Shown: positions 1 to 10,419, counted from the first letter of the stretch. The stretch is DNA of 64,000 bases from Enterococcus mundtii (GCF_002947535.1 NZ_PUAP01000027.1:62001-126000), one strand, 5' to 3'. Made by a program: numbers and translations. Notes: generated from the sequence alone by a model not told the origin.

Positions 1-1422
1 GAAAAATACCCAAGAGTTGACGAACTCCCATTCGACTCAGATCGAAAAATGATGACGACTGTCCATAAAATGGGTGATAAGTATATCTCTATCACAAAAG
101 GCGCATTTGATGTCTTAGCACCAAAATTTACGTCTGGAGATGTTGAACAAGCAGAAGTGGTCAACGACCGTTTTGGGAAACGTGCCTTACGTGTGATTGC
201 AGTAGGTTATCGAACGTATGACGAAAAACCACAAGAAATCACTTCAGAAGCTTTAGAAAAAGATTTACGTTTGATTGGCTTGATCGGTATGATCGATCCG
301 CCACGTCCTGAAAGTAAAGGTGCTATCAAGCGTGCGAAAAAAGCTGGTATCAAAACAGTGATGATCACTGGGGACCATGTTGTCACTGCCAGTGCGATTG
401 CCAAAGAATTGGGGATTTTGACCAATAGTAACGAAGCTCTTTCAGGTGCGGAACTCCGTGCTTTATCTGATGAAGAATTAGATGATCGAGTAAAAGATTT
501 ATCCGTTTATGCTCGCGTAACCCCTGAAGATAAAATCCGAATCGTCAAATCATGGCAACGAACAGGTGCTGTGGTCGCAATGACAGGTGATGGTGTGAAC
601 GATGCGCCAGCATTGAAAGCGAGTGACGTTGGATGTGCGATGGGGATCACCGGTACAGATGTGGCGCAAAGTGCCGCTGACATGATTTTGACCGATGACA
701 ACTTCGCTACGATCGTTGATGCAGTTAGCCAAGGACGTTCTGTTTATCAAAATATTCGAAAAGCAATCAACTTCTTATTAAGTTGTAATATCTCTGAGAT
801 TTTTATCGTATTGATTGCGATGTTAGTTGGTTGGGGTGCACCATTTACAGCCGTTCAACTGTTGTTCGTAAACGTTGTCGCTGATGGACTACCTGGTTTC
901 GCTCTAGGAAGAGAACCAGCAGAGGAAGGGATCATGAATGAAGCACCAATTCCTAAAAATGAAGGGATTTTCGCTCGAGGTCTAATGAAGAAAATTGCCA
1001 TCAATGCGGGAATATTTACGGTAGTTACTTTGTTTGGTTACTACTTAGGAAGCTTCGTTGATACGATCAGCCCTTGGGTCGATGCTAGTCAAGAAGTTGG
1101 ACAAACAGTAGCCTTTCTAGTATTGGCTTACTCTTCGATCATCCATGTCTTTAATGTTCGTAGTAGTCAATCGATTTTCAAAGTGAACTTAGCAACGAAT
1201 AAATCGTTAGTCGAAATGGCGATCCTTTCCATTCTTATCACGTCAGCGGTCGCTTTGTTGCCATTCACGCAAGAATTATTTGGTTTAGTTCATATCAGTC
1301 TGAATCATTGGTTCTTAGTAGGAATCTTGTCGATCGTACCGATTGCGGTCAATGAATTGATCAAGTTCCACCAATTGCCAGATGAGGAAGAGGCAGTAGA
1401 AGCACCAGAGTCTGAAATGTAA
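1..1422 (+). CDS. Cation-transporting P-type ATPase, C-terminal part (probably Ca2+ type)
   Basis: The reading frame is open from base 1, so the gene begins outside the window. The first visible residues include PFDSDRKMM, the nucleotide-binding-domain signature of P2A ATPases. The hinge motif TGDGVNDAPALK lies at about residue 195 of the visible part, preceded by MITGDH. The last 200 residues hold the hydrophobic M5-M10 segments, including NISEIFIVLIAM and VQLLFVNVVADGLP, which match the cation-binding region of SERCA/PMR1-like bacterial pumps. The phosphorylated aspartate (DKTGT) is upstream of the window. It should pump cations, most likely Ca2+, out of the cytoplasm at the cost of ATP. 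Substrate assignment is by family resemblance only. The gene ends just before a bidirectional hairpin. Confidence 0.9.
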   Translation, partial: EKYPRVDELPFDSDRKMMTTVHKMGDKYISITKGAFDVLAPKFTSGDVEQAEVVNDRFGKRALRVIAVGYRTYDEKPQEITSEALEKDLRLIGLIGMIDPPRPESKGAIKRAKKAGIKTVMITGDHVVTASAIAKELGILTNSNEALSGAELRALSDEELDDRVKDLSVYARVTPEDKIRIVKSWQRTGAVVAMTGDGVNDAPALKASDVGCAMGITGTDVAQSAADMILTDDNFATIVDAVSQGRSVYQNIRKAINFLLSCNISEIFIVLIAMLVGWGAPFTAVQLLFVNVVADGLPGFALGREPAEEGIMNEAPIPKNEGIFARGLMKKIAINAGIFTVVTLFGYYLGSFVDTISPWVDASQEVGQTVAFLVLAYSSIIHVFNVRSSQSIFKVNLATNKSLVEMAILSILITSAVALLPFTQELFGLVHISLNHWFLVGILSIVPIAVNELIKFHQLPDEEEAVEAPESEM

Positions 1423-1435
1423 AAAAATAAACACC

Positions 1436-1470
1436 AAAAAAAGGATTGGAGATTTTCCAATCCTTTTTAT
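1436..1470. terminator. Bidirectional Rho-independent terminator
   Basis: A GGATTGG/CCAATCC stem with a short loop is flanked by an A-run on the left and a T-run on the right. It sits between two converging genes and should stop both. Confidence 0.85.
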
Positions 1471-1487
1471 TATGGTGAAAAAGCTGA

Positions 1488-2180
1488 TTAAACTTGTTTT
1501 GGTAATTGTTCGTAAAAAGCAGCTTTAGTTGCAGTGATATATGGATTCAACCATAGATAACCGATACCGACTGTGGCAATTGCTAAGATGTGCCATCCGA
1601 TAAACGATAAGTCTAACCAGAATAATTTTCCTTTGTAGCCATCCATCAATTTGCGGCTTGCAGTGATCGTATCAAGGATTTTTGGTTTTTCGCCTGTCTC
1701 TGTCACGACATCATAGTAAATGAAATAACTTTGAGAATAGGCATACCCTTTGATGATACCAGGAATGACTAAAAGCAATGCCCATAATGTAGTGAAAATC
1801 GTTGTCACTAGTGCTAACAATAGAACGCCACCGAAGAATACGCCTGAAAAACCTCGGAAAGCATCTTTAAATGGTTCGATCGTTGTTCGTTTCCCACGGA
1901 TGATGTCTAAATAGGTCCAAGAGATCCCACTCATGAACAATGCACTGATGATCGTAGAAACGATCCCTCCGCCTGAACTACTGCTACTTGAACCACTCAC
2001 CATTTCTTGCATTGCGCTACTGTCTTGCATCGTTGCAATCAGTAAAGCAGTAGGTAAAGCTAAAATAAGAATAATAGCAATTGTGATCAATGTTGGAATC
2101 AGATTTAATAGAATTGCTTGCCCCCAACGTCCCTTTAAGCTGTCTTTTGCTTGTTGTTTTAATTCCCCAGAAGATACCAT
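1488..2180 (-). CDS. DUF975 family membrane protein
   Basis: The N-terminus (ELKQQAKDSLKGRWGQAILL) is the typical start of DUF975 proteins, integral membrane proteins of unknown function common in Firmicutes. About five hydrophobic segments follow, with a Ser/Gly-rich stretch after the first and a YSQSYFIYYD region near the middle. The ATG at 2180 is preferred over a GTG 9 nt upstream because the GGAG site is then about 8 nt away. It is monocistronic and converges on the P-type ATPase. Function unknown. Confidence 0.8.
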   Translation of the reverse strand: MVSSGELKQQAKDSLKGRWGQAILLNLIPTLITIAIILILALPTALLIATMQDSSAMQEMVSGSSSSSSGGGIVSTIISALFMSGISWTYLDIIRGKRTTIEPFKDAFRGFSGVFFGGVLLLALVTTIFTTLWALLLVIPGIIKGYAYSQSYFIYYDVVTETGEKPKILDTITASRKLMDGYKGKLFWLDLSFIGWHILAIATVGIGYLWLNPYITATKAAFYEQLPKQV

Positions 2181-2387
2181 ATTTTCCACTCCTTTTTTTT
2201 GATAATCTTAGTATATCAAAGAAGGACTGATTTTGCTCTAGGAATCCTCTTTCGTTATTGAAAGGTTCACAAAAAAAGCAGGTTAAAAAAACCTATAAAA
2301 AAAGAGAAGCTCTTGCAAAAAGTGGTTGAAAAGATTATGATGGTGGGAGTTGCAAACGTGATTCTATAAAAGAAAGTAGGGAATTGA

Positions 2388-3533
<1,146 letters not shown>

Positions 3534-3626
3534 CAGGATTTGTGAAATTTAGTTAAAAAACTAGTTTCTAGCGCCTTTTTCTGCTAAAGTGTTTAGTGTA
3601 GATATTTAGTTAGTGAGGTGAAAAAA

Positions 3627-4004
3627 ATGGGTTCATTACCAATGTTAGTGATGTTCGTTGCCCTATTAGGGATGTGGTTCTTTATGTCACGTACACAAAA
3701 GAAACAACAACAAGAACGTCAAAACTTGCTTGACAGTATGAAAGCTGGCGATGAAGTAGTCACGATCGGTGGGCTTCATGGCGTAGTCTCAGAAATCGAC
3801 GAGACAAATCGTACAGTCGTTTTAGACTGCGAAGGTATCTTTTTAGAATACGATCGAGCAGCCATCAAAACGGTAAAACCAGGTACAGGCGCGATGACGA
3901 GCACACCAATTGCACCAGTAGAAGAACCGACAGAACCAGAAGTAATTGAAACTGTTGAAGTTCCAGAAACACCTGAAGAGAAAAAAGAAGAAAAAGAATT
4001 GTAG
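3627..4004 (+). CDS. yajC: Preprotein translocase subunit YajC
   Basis: Small single-span accessory protein of the Sec translocase. One N-terminal membrane helix (MLVMFVALLGMWFFMS) is followed by a basic QKKQQQERQ patch and the conserved core MKAGDEVVTIGGLHGVVSEID. The tail is unusually acidic and rich in Pro, Glu and Thr (about 35 residues), as in other enterococcal homologues. The ATG at 3627 is chosen over the GTG 9 nt upstream because the GAGGTG site is then correctly spaced. A strong hairpin follows. Confidence 0.93.
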   Translation: MGSLPMLVMFVALLGMWFFMSRTQKKQQQERQNLLDSMKAGDEVVTIGGLHGVVSEIDETNRTVVLDCEGIFLEYDRAAIKTVKPGTGAMTSTPIAPVEEPTEPEVIETVEVPETPEEKKEEKEL

Positions 4005-4061
4005 ACACCGGTTGTTTCCCACGCGTTGGCTAAATGTACAGGAGTTAGAGCATTCTTTATC

Positions 4062-4124
4062 AAAAAGACTGATAGTCATTCCTATCTCATATGGAGATAA
4101 GATGGCGATCAGTCTTTTTTTTGT
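4062..4124 (+). terminator. Rho-independent terminator after yajC
   Basis: A long imperfect stem starting AAAAAGACTGAT and closing ATCAGTCTTTTTTTT encloses a second short hairpin and ends in a T8 tract. Confidence 0.85.
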
Positions 4125-4218
4125 ATAACTTTACTAAATAAATCACTTATTCCATTATTGAAGGGTTGCTCGATGATCAATCCTACTGAATGGACTATTT
4201 TCTAAAGAAAAACATAAC

Positions 4219-4234
4219 TGTGAAAAAAATCACA
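4219..4234. promoter_or_regulatory. Upstream Rex-type operator of adhE
   Basis: A perfect 16-nt palindrome, TGTGA-N6-TCACA, matches the consensus of the NADH-sensing repressor Rex. It lies just upstream of the -35 box of the adhE promoter. Assignment to Rex is by consensus and target gene. Confidence 0.65.
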
Positions 4235-4242
4235 AAAAAGTG

Positions 4243-4293
4243 TTTACATCGAAAAAAAAGTATTGTATGATGTGTATGTGAAATAATTAACAA
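4243..4293 (+). promoter_or_regulatory. adhE promoter with second Rex-like site
   Basis: TTTACA (4243-4248), a 17-bp spacer and TATGAT (4266-4271) form a good sigma-A promoter. A second Rex-like site, TGTGA-N6-TAACAA (4277-4293), overlaps the predicted start of transcription. Two operators flanking the promoter would give tight redox control. Confidence 0.65.
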
Positions 4294-4321
4294 ATTACCA
4301 TGACTCGGTAGGAGGATTATA

Positions 4322-6919
4322 ATGGCTAAAATAATGGAAAAAGAAGAGACGAAAACGGTTGATGTACAAGCGATGATCGACGATTTAGCAACAAAAGCAA
4401 ATGTTGCGTTGAAAGAAATGGAAAGTTTTGATCAAGAGAAAGTGGATCACATTGTGCATGAAATGGCAATGGCGGCGTTAGATCAACATATGCCTTTAGC
4501 AAAAATGGCTGTCGAAGAAACTGGCCGTGGAATCTATGAAGATAAAGCAATCAAAAATATGTATGCTTCAGAATATATCTGGAACAGCATCAAATATGAT
4601 AAAACTGTCGGAGTAATCAATGAAGATACTCAAAAAGGATTGATTGAAATTGCTGAACCAGTCGGCGTCGTTTGTGGAGTAACACCAACAACGAACCCAA
4701 CTTCAACAACGATCTTTAAATCAATGATCGCTTTGAAAACCAGAAACCCAATCGTTTTTGCTTTCCATCCAAGCGCTCAAAAATGTTCTGCTGAGGCAGC
4801 AAGAGTCGTTCGTGATGCAGCGATTGCAGCAGGTGCACCAGAAAACTGTATCCAATGGATCGAGCATCCATCGATCGATGCGACTTCAATGTTGATGAAC
4901 CACCCAGGGATTGCGATCGTATTAGCAACTGGTGGTGCAGGCATGGTAAAATCGGCTTATTCAACTGGTAAACCAGCTTTAGGTGTAGGACCGGGTAACG
5001 TTCCTGCTTATATCGAAAAAACAGCAAAAGTAAAACGTGCAGTGAATGACTTGATCGTATCAAAAACATTCGATAACGGAATGATTTGTGCTTCTGAGCA
5101 AGCAGTCATCGTAGATAAAGAAATCTATGCAGCTGTAAAAGCAGAATTCCAAGCACACCAAGTTTACTTCGTCAAACCAGCAGAGCTTTCAAAATTAGAA
5201 GATGCTGTCATGAATGAAGGCAAATACGCTGTAAATCCTGCAATCGTGGGACATTCAGCAATGGATATCGCAAAATTAGCAGGAATCAATGTACCAGAAG
5301 GAACCAAATTATTAGTGGCAGAATTAGAAGGTGTAGGGCCTGATTATCCACTTTCACGTGAGAAGCTTTCACCAGTTTTAGCAATGGTCAAATCAAACAG
5401 TACAGAACATGCTTTCGAATTATGTGAAGGAATGTTGAACCTTGGTGGATTAGGACATACAGCTGTCATCCATTCAGAAAACGAAGAGTTGCATGTCCAA
5501 TTCGGACTACGCATGAAAGCTTGCCGTATCTTAGTCAACACACCATCAGCAGAAGGCGGAATCGGAAATATCTACAACGAAATGATTCCATCATTGACAC
5601 TAGGTTGTGGTTCATACGGAAAGAATTCTGTTTCAAGAAACGTATCAGCAGTCAACTTAATCAATGTCAAAACTGTAGCGAAACGGAGAAATAACATGCA
5701 ATGGTTCAAATTACCACCAAAAATCTTCTTTGAAAAGAACTCTTTGCTTTACTTGGAAAAAATGGAAAACGTCGAACGTGTCATGATCGTTTGTGACCCA
5801 GGTATGGTCCAATTCGGCTACTGTGACACAGTAAGAGAAGTACTAGCACGTCGTAAAAATGATGTGAAGATCGAGATCTTCTCAGATGTTGAACCAAACC
5901 CTTCAACAAACACAGTTTACGCTGGTACAAAAATGATGGCGGACTTCAAACCAGATACAGTGATCGCTCTTGGGGGCGGATCAGCAATGGATGCGGCGAA
6001 AGGCATGTGGATGTTCTATGAGCACCCAGATACTTCATTCTTTGGCGCAAAACAAAAATTCTTAGATATCCGTAAACGTACGTACAAGATCGACAAACCT
6101 GAAAAAACTCAGTTTGTATGTATCCCAACAACATCAGGAACTGGTTCAGAAGTGACACCATTTGCGGTAATCACAGATAGCGAAACACACGTGAAATATC
6201 CGTTAGCTGACTACGCATTGACACCAGACGTAGCGATCGTTGACCCACAATTTGTTATGTCAGTTCCAGCTTCTGTTACAGCGGATACAGGTATGGATGT
6301 ATTGACACATGCCATCGAATCTTATGTATCTGTGATGGCTTCTGACTACACTCGTGGTTTAAGTTTACAAGCAATCAAATTAGTCTTCGACTACTTGGAA
6401 AAATCAGTGAAAACACCAGATATGGAATCACGCGAAAAAATGCATAATGCGTCAACAATGGCTGGTATGGCCTTTGCGAATGCCTTCTTAGGAATTTGTC
6501 ACTCAGTTGCGCATAAGATCGGTGGAGAATACGGTATCCCTCATGGACGTACAAATGCGATCCTATTACCGCATATCATCCGATACAATGCGAAAGATCC
6601 ACAAAAACATGCGATGTTCCCTAAATATGACTACTTCCGTGCGGATACAGACTACGCAGATATCGCGAAGTTCTTAGGTTTGAAAGGGAAAACAACAGCA
6701 GAGCTTGTAGAAGCATTAGCAACAGCTGTTAGCGACTTAGGAAAATCTGTTGGTATCGACATGAGCTTGAGAGCGCAAGGCGTGACGCAAGAAACATTAG
6801 ACACAACAGTTGATCGCATGGCTGAATTAGCTTACGAAGATCAATGTACAACAGCCAATCCAAAAGAACCATTGATCAGTGAATTGAAACAAATCATTAT
6901 CGACGCATATAACGCGTAA
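4322..6919 (+). CDS. adhE: Bifunctional acetaldehyde-CoA/alcohol dehydrogenase
   Basis: AdhE reduces acetyl-CoA to acetaldehyde and then to ethanol, regenerating two NAD+ in fermentation; it forms spirosomes in the cytoplasm. The N-terminal half (about residues 15-450) is the CoA-acylating aldehyde dehydrogenase, with its catalytic cysteine in DNGMICASEQ. The C-terminal half (about 460-865) is an iron-dependent alcohol dehydrogenase, with the nucleotide-binding GGGSAMDAAKG, the TSGTGSEVTPF motif and the metal-binding histidines in CHSVAHKIGG and GIPHGRTNA. The length (865 aa) is normal. GGAGG sits 7 nt before the ATG. The gene is monocistronic, with a promoter flanked by two Rex-like boxes and a strong terminator. 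Confidence 0.98.
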   Translation: MAKIMEKEETKTVDVQAMIDDLATKANVALKEMESFDQEKVDHIVHEMAMAALDQHMPLAKMAVEETGRGIYEDKAIKNMYASEYIWNSIKYDKTVGVINEDTQKGLIEIAEPVGVVCGVTPTTNPTSTTIFKSMIALKTRNPIVFAFHPSAQKCSAEAARVVRDAAIAAGAPENCIQWIEHPSIDATSMLMNHPGIAIVLATGGAGMVKSAYSTGKPALGVGPGNVPAYIEKTAKVKRAVNDLIVSKTFDNGMICASEQAVIVDKEIYAAVKAEFQAHQVYFVKPAELSKLEDAVMNEGKYAVNPAIVGHSAMDIAKLAGINVPEGTKLLVAELEGVGPDYPLSREKLSPVLAMVKSNSTEHAFELCEGMLNLGGLGHTAVIHSENEELHVQFGLRMKACRILVNTPSAEGGIGNIYNEMIPSLTLGCGSYGKNSVSRNVSAVNLINVKTVAKRRNNMQWFKLPPKIFFEKNSLLYLEKMENVERVMIVCDPGMVQFGYCDTVREVLARRKNDVKIEIFSDVEPNPSTNTVYAGTKMMADFKPDTVIALGGGSAMDAAKGMWMFYEHPDTSFFGAKQKFLDIRKRTYKIDKPEKTQFVCIPTTSGTGSEVTPFAVITDSETHVKYPLADYALTPDVAIVDPQFVMSVPASVTADTGMDVLTHAIESYVSVMASDYTRGLSLQAIKLVFDYLEKSVKTPDMESREKMHNASTMAGMAFANAFLGICHSVAHKIGGEYGIPHGRTNAILLPHIIRYNAKDPQKHAMFPKYDYFRADTDYADIAKFLGLKGKTTAELVEALATAVSDLGKSVGIDMSLRAQGVTQETLDTTVDRMAELAYEDQCTTANPKEPLISELKQIIIDAYNA

Positions 6920-6940
6920 TTCATAACTAAAAGTTGTCCC

Positions 6941-6992
6941 AACAACGAATCAAGCATGAGAGAATCTTCTCACTTGGTTCGTTGTTTTTTCT
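6941..6992 (+). terminator. Rho-independent terminator after adhE
   Basis: AACAACGAATCAAG pairs with a nearly complementary 3' arm (CTTGGTTCGTTGTT) and is followed by a T-run. Confidence 0.85.
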
Positions 6993-7195
6993 TTTTAAGA
7001 TAATGACTATCAAGCGATACACCAGAAGAATTCGAAAATAATTTTTGTAGAATCGCTCAATATGTTGTTAGAAGAGAAAAATATCGTAGCTTTTTTTTCT
7101 TATATCAAAAAAAAGAAGTATTAGATAACTCGAATAATAGTCATTTCAAGAATGGTGCTATGCTACTATTTTTTTATAAAAAAGGAGATGAGATC

Positions 7196-7450
7196 TTGAA
7201 GAAATATATCTTTACTTTGTTGATTGCATGTATCGTTTCTCTTGGGCTATCCTTTCTTTTGGAACGAGAAATCTTGCGTAATATTGGCATTGGTTTACTT
7301 TTGATCGGAATTGCACTTTCTGGAACAGCAGTTTCAGGGGATCGGATGCGAGCGAATCAGGAAAATAGCGAGTTGGGTTTTCGTAAGAACTACTTTTGGT
7401 TTCCGTTACTTGCTTGTTTGCCATTTTTTATGGTGTATACATTTTTATGA
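7196..7450 (+). CDS. Small two-span membrane protein, unknown function
   Basis: The likely start is the TTG at 7196, because a strong AAAGGAG lies 6-8 nt before it; an in-frame ATG at 7160 has no such site. The resulting 84-aa protein starts LKKYIFTLLIACIVSLGL and has three hydrophobic stretches: the N-terminus, a GIGLLLIGIALSGTAV segment and a C-terminal helix (FPLLACLPFFMVYTF). A polar loop with GDRMRANQENSE lies between the last two. No family is recognised. It stands alone between a terminator and a long palindrome. Confidence 0.55.
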   Translation: MKKYIFTLLIACIVSLGLSFLLEREILRNIGIGLLLIGIALSGTAVSGDRMRANQENSELGFRKNYFWFPLLACLPFFMVYTFL

Positions 7451-7469
7451 ACTGTTGATTTTGAAGAGG

Positions 7470-7580
7470 TCGGGACAGAAGTGTTCAGCCTCGAGAAATA
7501 AGGCGCCATCCACGAAAATTGTTCTTCAAATTTTTGTGGATGGCGCCTTATTTCCGAAGAGGTTACTTCTGTTCCCGCCG
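7470..7580. repeat. Long composite palindrome, possible dispersed element
   Basis: An 18-bp perfect inner stem (7496-7513 with 7536-7553, core AAGGCGCCATCCAC) closes on a short loop and extends through a weaker A/T stem. An outer pair, GGGACAGAAGT and ACTTCTGTTCCC, encloses it. The whole would fold as one hairpin of about 105 nt. It has the form of small palindromic repeats dispersed in Gram-positive genomes, but only this copy is in the window. It has no T-run expected of a simple terminator. Confidence 0.7.
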
Positions 7581-7718
7581 TTTATTCGGTTTTAGGTGGT
7601 ACAAGAGGACTAATGTCCCAGACACTTTTCTTTTGGTAGCACTCTTTTTCACATGAAATCCATTAATAATCTTGTTATGTCAATTTTAGATAGTTTTTGT
7701 TCAAATGATGCTATTTAT

Positions 7719-7768
7719 TGAGAAAGCGTTTACTGATATATTAACAGCATAGAATGAAAGCGTTTGAA
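7719..7768 (+). promoter_or_regulatory. Two cre-like (CcpA) sites before the uronide cluster
   Basis: GAGAAAGCGTTTACT (about 7719-7733) and TGAAAGCGTTTGAA (7755-7768) both resemble the catabolite-responsive element TGNAANCGNTNNCA. The second ends 15 nt before the start codon of the GH105 gene, where binding would block transcription. This suggests glucose repression of the cluster. Confidence 0.55.
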
Positions 7769-7783
7769 AAAGGAGCGGGATAA

Positions 7784-8890
7784 ATGATCATTAAAGAGGA
7801 AATATTCGTACAGAAAGAAGTTGTGGAAGAAACAATCGATCGATTGGTGGAGAATTTGACGACGATCAAAGATGATTCAGGGGAATTTTTATTGGATTTT
7901 GATGGGTTAAAGGTAGATGACAAAAGTTGGTCTATTTGGAATTGGCCACAAGGTGTGGGGTTGTATGGTATCTATAAAAATTATCAGTTGACTAAAAATC
8001 CTCGTGCGGCGGAAGTGGTGAAAGAATGGTTTGAAAAAAGGATGCAAGAAGGCGCACCACCGAAGAATGTCAATACAATGGCACCAATCCTCACGATGGC
8101 GTATTTATATGAGGAGACGGGTGATACACGCTACTTGCCTTACTTGCAACAATGGGCGGAATGGGTCATGAATGATATGCCGCGGACAGAGGAAGACGGA
8201 TTACAGCACGCTACATATGGACCAGAAAATAAGAATCAATTGTGGGATGACACGTTGATGATGACGGTTTTGCCATTAGCCAAAATCGGTAAGCTCCTAG
8301 ATCGTCCAGAATACCTAGAGGAAGCCAGATACCAATTTATGATCCATATCAAATATTTGATGGATAAACGTACAGGTCTTTGGTACCACGGATGGACCTT
8401 TGAAGGTAATCATAATTATGCGGAAGCATTTTGGGGACGAGGGAATTGCTGGCTGACGATTGCGATTCCTGAAATCATCGCGATTCTTGAACTGAAAGAA
8501 GGCGATGCTTTCCGTAAATTATTAATCGAAACTCTAGAAGCACAAGTAAAAGCCTTAGCAGATCATCAATCAGCAAGTGGCTTGTGGCATACCTTGATCG
8601 ATGACCCAACCTCATACTTAGAATCATCTGCGACAGCAGGTTTTGCTTACGGTATTTTAAAAGCAGTGCATGAGCGCTACTTGCCAAAGAAATATTTAGA
8701 AACCGCCTATCGTGCGATCCAAGGGTTGCTTGAGCAAGTAGATGAAACTGGCGAAGTACAAAATGTTTCGGTAGGTACAGGCATGGGCGATGATTTAGAG
8801 TTTTACCGTACGATCGGTAAGACAGCGATGCCTTATGGACAATCGTTACTTGTATTATGTCTGACAGAATTACTTGTGTCGTATTGTTGA
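7784..8890 (+). CDS. Unsaturated rhamnogalacturonyl-type hydrolase, GH105 family
   Basis: GH105/GH88 enzymes hydrate the unsaturated uronic acid at the end of oligosaccharides made by polysaccharide lyases and so release it. Family features are WSIWNWPQGVGLYGIYK near residue 45, the aspartate-containing LWDDTLMMTVLPLAKIG near 155, and WGRGNCWLTIAIPE near 215, all in an alpha/alpha-barrel pattern. The length (368 aa) fits YteR/YesR-like enzymes. There is no signal peptide, so it acts on imported oligosaccharide. It heads a cluster with a TRAP transporter and the Kdu/KDG pathway, which consumes the released product. The exact substrate (pectic or glycosaminoglycan-derived) is not readable from sequence. 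Confidence 0.85.
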   Translation: MIIKEEIFVQKEVVEETIDRLVENLTTIKDDSGEFLLDFDGLKVDDKSWSIWNWPQGVGLYGIYKNYQLTKNPRAAEVVKEWFEKRMQEGAPPKNVNTMAPILTMAYLYEETGDTRYLPYLQQWAEWVMNDMPRTEEDGLQHATYGPENKNQLWDDTLMMTVLPLAKIGKLLDRPEYLEEARYQFMIHIKYLMDKRTGLWYHGWTFEGNHNYAEAFWGRGNCWLTIAIPEIIAILELKEGDAFRKLLIETLEAQVKALADHQSASGLWHTLIDDPTSYLESSATAGFAYGILKAVHERYLPKKYLETAYRAIQGLLEQVDETGEVQNVSVGTGMGDDLEFYRTIGKTAMPYGQSLLVLCLTELLVSYC

Positions 8891-8906
8891 AAGAAAGGAG
8901 AAAAAA

Positions 8907-9926
8907 ATGAAAAAAACACTTGCTTTTGCTTTGGTTCTATTAGGAATTATCGGTTTGAGTGGATGTGGTAGTCAGTCAAGTGTCGGTGTTGTTGCAAATG
9001 CAGAGGAAGAATCAACGATCACTTTACGGTTTGCTTATGCTAGTAATAGTCAGCCAGTCATTGATGCAATGAATAAATTCGGAGAGTTAGTAGAAGAAAA
9101 AACAGCTGGCTCAGTCAAAGTAAAATATTTTCCTGATGGTCAATTGGGGGGAGAACGTGAATTGATCGAACTGACTCAATCAGGTGCGATTGATTTCACG
9201 AAAGTCAGTGCTTCTGCGTTAGAAAGTTTCTCTAAAGTCTATTCGATTTTTTCAGTTCCTTACTTGTTCAATGATGAGCAACATTTTTTCAATGTCATGG
9301 AGAACGAAGAAATCATGCAACCCATTTATCAATCGACGACAGATCTAGGTTTTTCTGGAATCACTTACTATGATTCAGGGCAACGTAGTTTTTACATGGT
9401 CGATGGCCCGATCCATACACCGGATGATCTAAAAGGAAAAAAAATCCGAGTGATGCAAAGTGAAACGGCCATTAAAATGGTGGAACTACTAGGTGGATCA
9501 CCTGTGCCGATGGGCAGTGACGAAGTATATACTTCGCTGCAGTCAAACTTGATCAACGGATCAGAGAACAATGAATTTGTTTTGTATACAGCCGGGCATG
9601 GTGGTGTAGCAAAGTATTATTCCTATGATGAGCATACACGAGTACCGGACATCATCATCATGAACGATGCGATCAAGGAACGTTTGACTGCTGAGCAACA
9701 ACAAGCAATCGAAGAAGCGGCGAAAGAATCAACGATTTTTGAAATCGAAGCATTCGCTCAAGCAATCGAAGAAGAAAAAAGAGTGGCAATTGAAGAATAC
9801 GGCGTCCAGTTCAATGAAGTGGACAATACGCCATTTCGTGAAGCAGTCGCACCGTTACATGATGAATTCAAAAATCATCCAGATTTTCAAGCGCTTTACC
9901 AAATGATCCAAGAAGAAGGAGTGTAA
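8907..9926 (+). CDS. TRAP transporter solute-binding lipoprotein (DctP family)
   Basis: Extracellular binding protein of a tripartite ATP-independent transporter. The lipobox LSGC at residue 20 makes it a lipoprotein anchored on the cell surface. Family motifs include YFPDGQLGGERELIE and the ligand-binding region KIRVMQSETAIKMVELLGGSPVPM, with DEVYTSLQSNLINGSENN further on. The ATG at 8907 follows AAAGGAG. It lies 16 nt after GH105 and 3 nt before dctQ, in one operon. By context the ligand should be an unsaturated oligouronide or a uronate; this is inference. Confidence 0.93.
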   Translation: MKKTLAFALVLLGIIGLSGCGSQSSVGVVANAEEESTITLRFAYASNSQPVIDAMNKFGELVEEKTAGSVKVKYFPDGQLGGERELIELTQSGAIDFTKVSASALESFSKVYSIFSVPYLFNDEQHFFNVMENEEIMQPIYQSTTDLGFSGITYYDSGQRSFYMVDGPIHTPDDLKGKKIRVMQSETAIKMVELLGGSPVPMGSDEVYTSLQSNLINGSENNEFVLYTAGHGGVAKYYSYDEHTRVPDIIIMNDAIKERLTAEQQQAIEEAAKESTIFEIEAFAQAIEEEKRVAIEEYGVQFNEVDNTPFREAVAPLHDEFKNHPDFQALYQMIQEEGV

Positions 9927-9929
9927 TAG

Positions 9930-10409
9930 ATGAAAACAGGAATCAGTCGGCTGTTAGAACTTCTAGGGGCATGTCTGTTGATCGGTATGATCATCATTGT
10001 CTTGTGGCAAGTATTCTCGCGCACGGTTTTAGGTAACCCCAATACCGTCACAGAAGAGTTAGTACGGTTTGGACTAGTCTGGCTTGCGATGCTTTCTTCC
10101 GCTTATGTAGTGGGTCAAAAAGGGCACTTAGCAGTTACGTTGTTAAGTGAGAAATTGAGCGGTAAAAAAGCCAATATATTGGAAATCGTCGTTCAGTGTC
10201 TTTTTCTAGCTTTTGCAGCAACGATCATGGTTTATGGCGGATGGAATGCTGTGACATTGACGATGGGACAAATTTCCCCTTCATTAGGGATTCCGATGGG
10301 CTATGTCTATTTATCGGTGCCAATCTCAGGTGTTTTGATCATTATCTACAGTCTGATCAATTTGATTGAAGTAATGAATGGGAAGTCTGTCGTTCAGGAA
10401 AAGGGATAG
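9930..10409 (+). CDS. TRAP transporter small permease (DctQ family)
   Basis: Four-helix small subunit of the TRAP transporter. The 159-aa length and the pattern VTEELVRFGLVWLAMLSSAYVVG with GHLAV after it are typical of DctQ. It lies between the binding protein and the large permease, 3 nt after the former. Confidence 0.93.
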   Translation: MKTGISRLLELLGACLLIGMIIIVLWQVFSRTVLGNPNTVTEELVRFGLVWLAMLSSAYVVGQKGHLAVTLLSEKLSGKKANILEIVVQCLFLAFAATIMVYGGWNAVTLTMGQISPSLGIPMGYVYLSVPISGVLIIIYSLINLIEVMNGKSVVQEKG

Positions 10410-10419
10410 GAGGAATTTG

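Noticed and set aside
1933-2202. 89-codon frame opposite the DUF975 gene
   Set aside because: Lies wholly antisense to a well-supported gene and has no start signal.
4005-4061. Continuation of a frame across the yajC stop
   Set aside because: It is a different frame with no start signal and ends inside the terminator hairpin.
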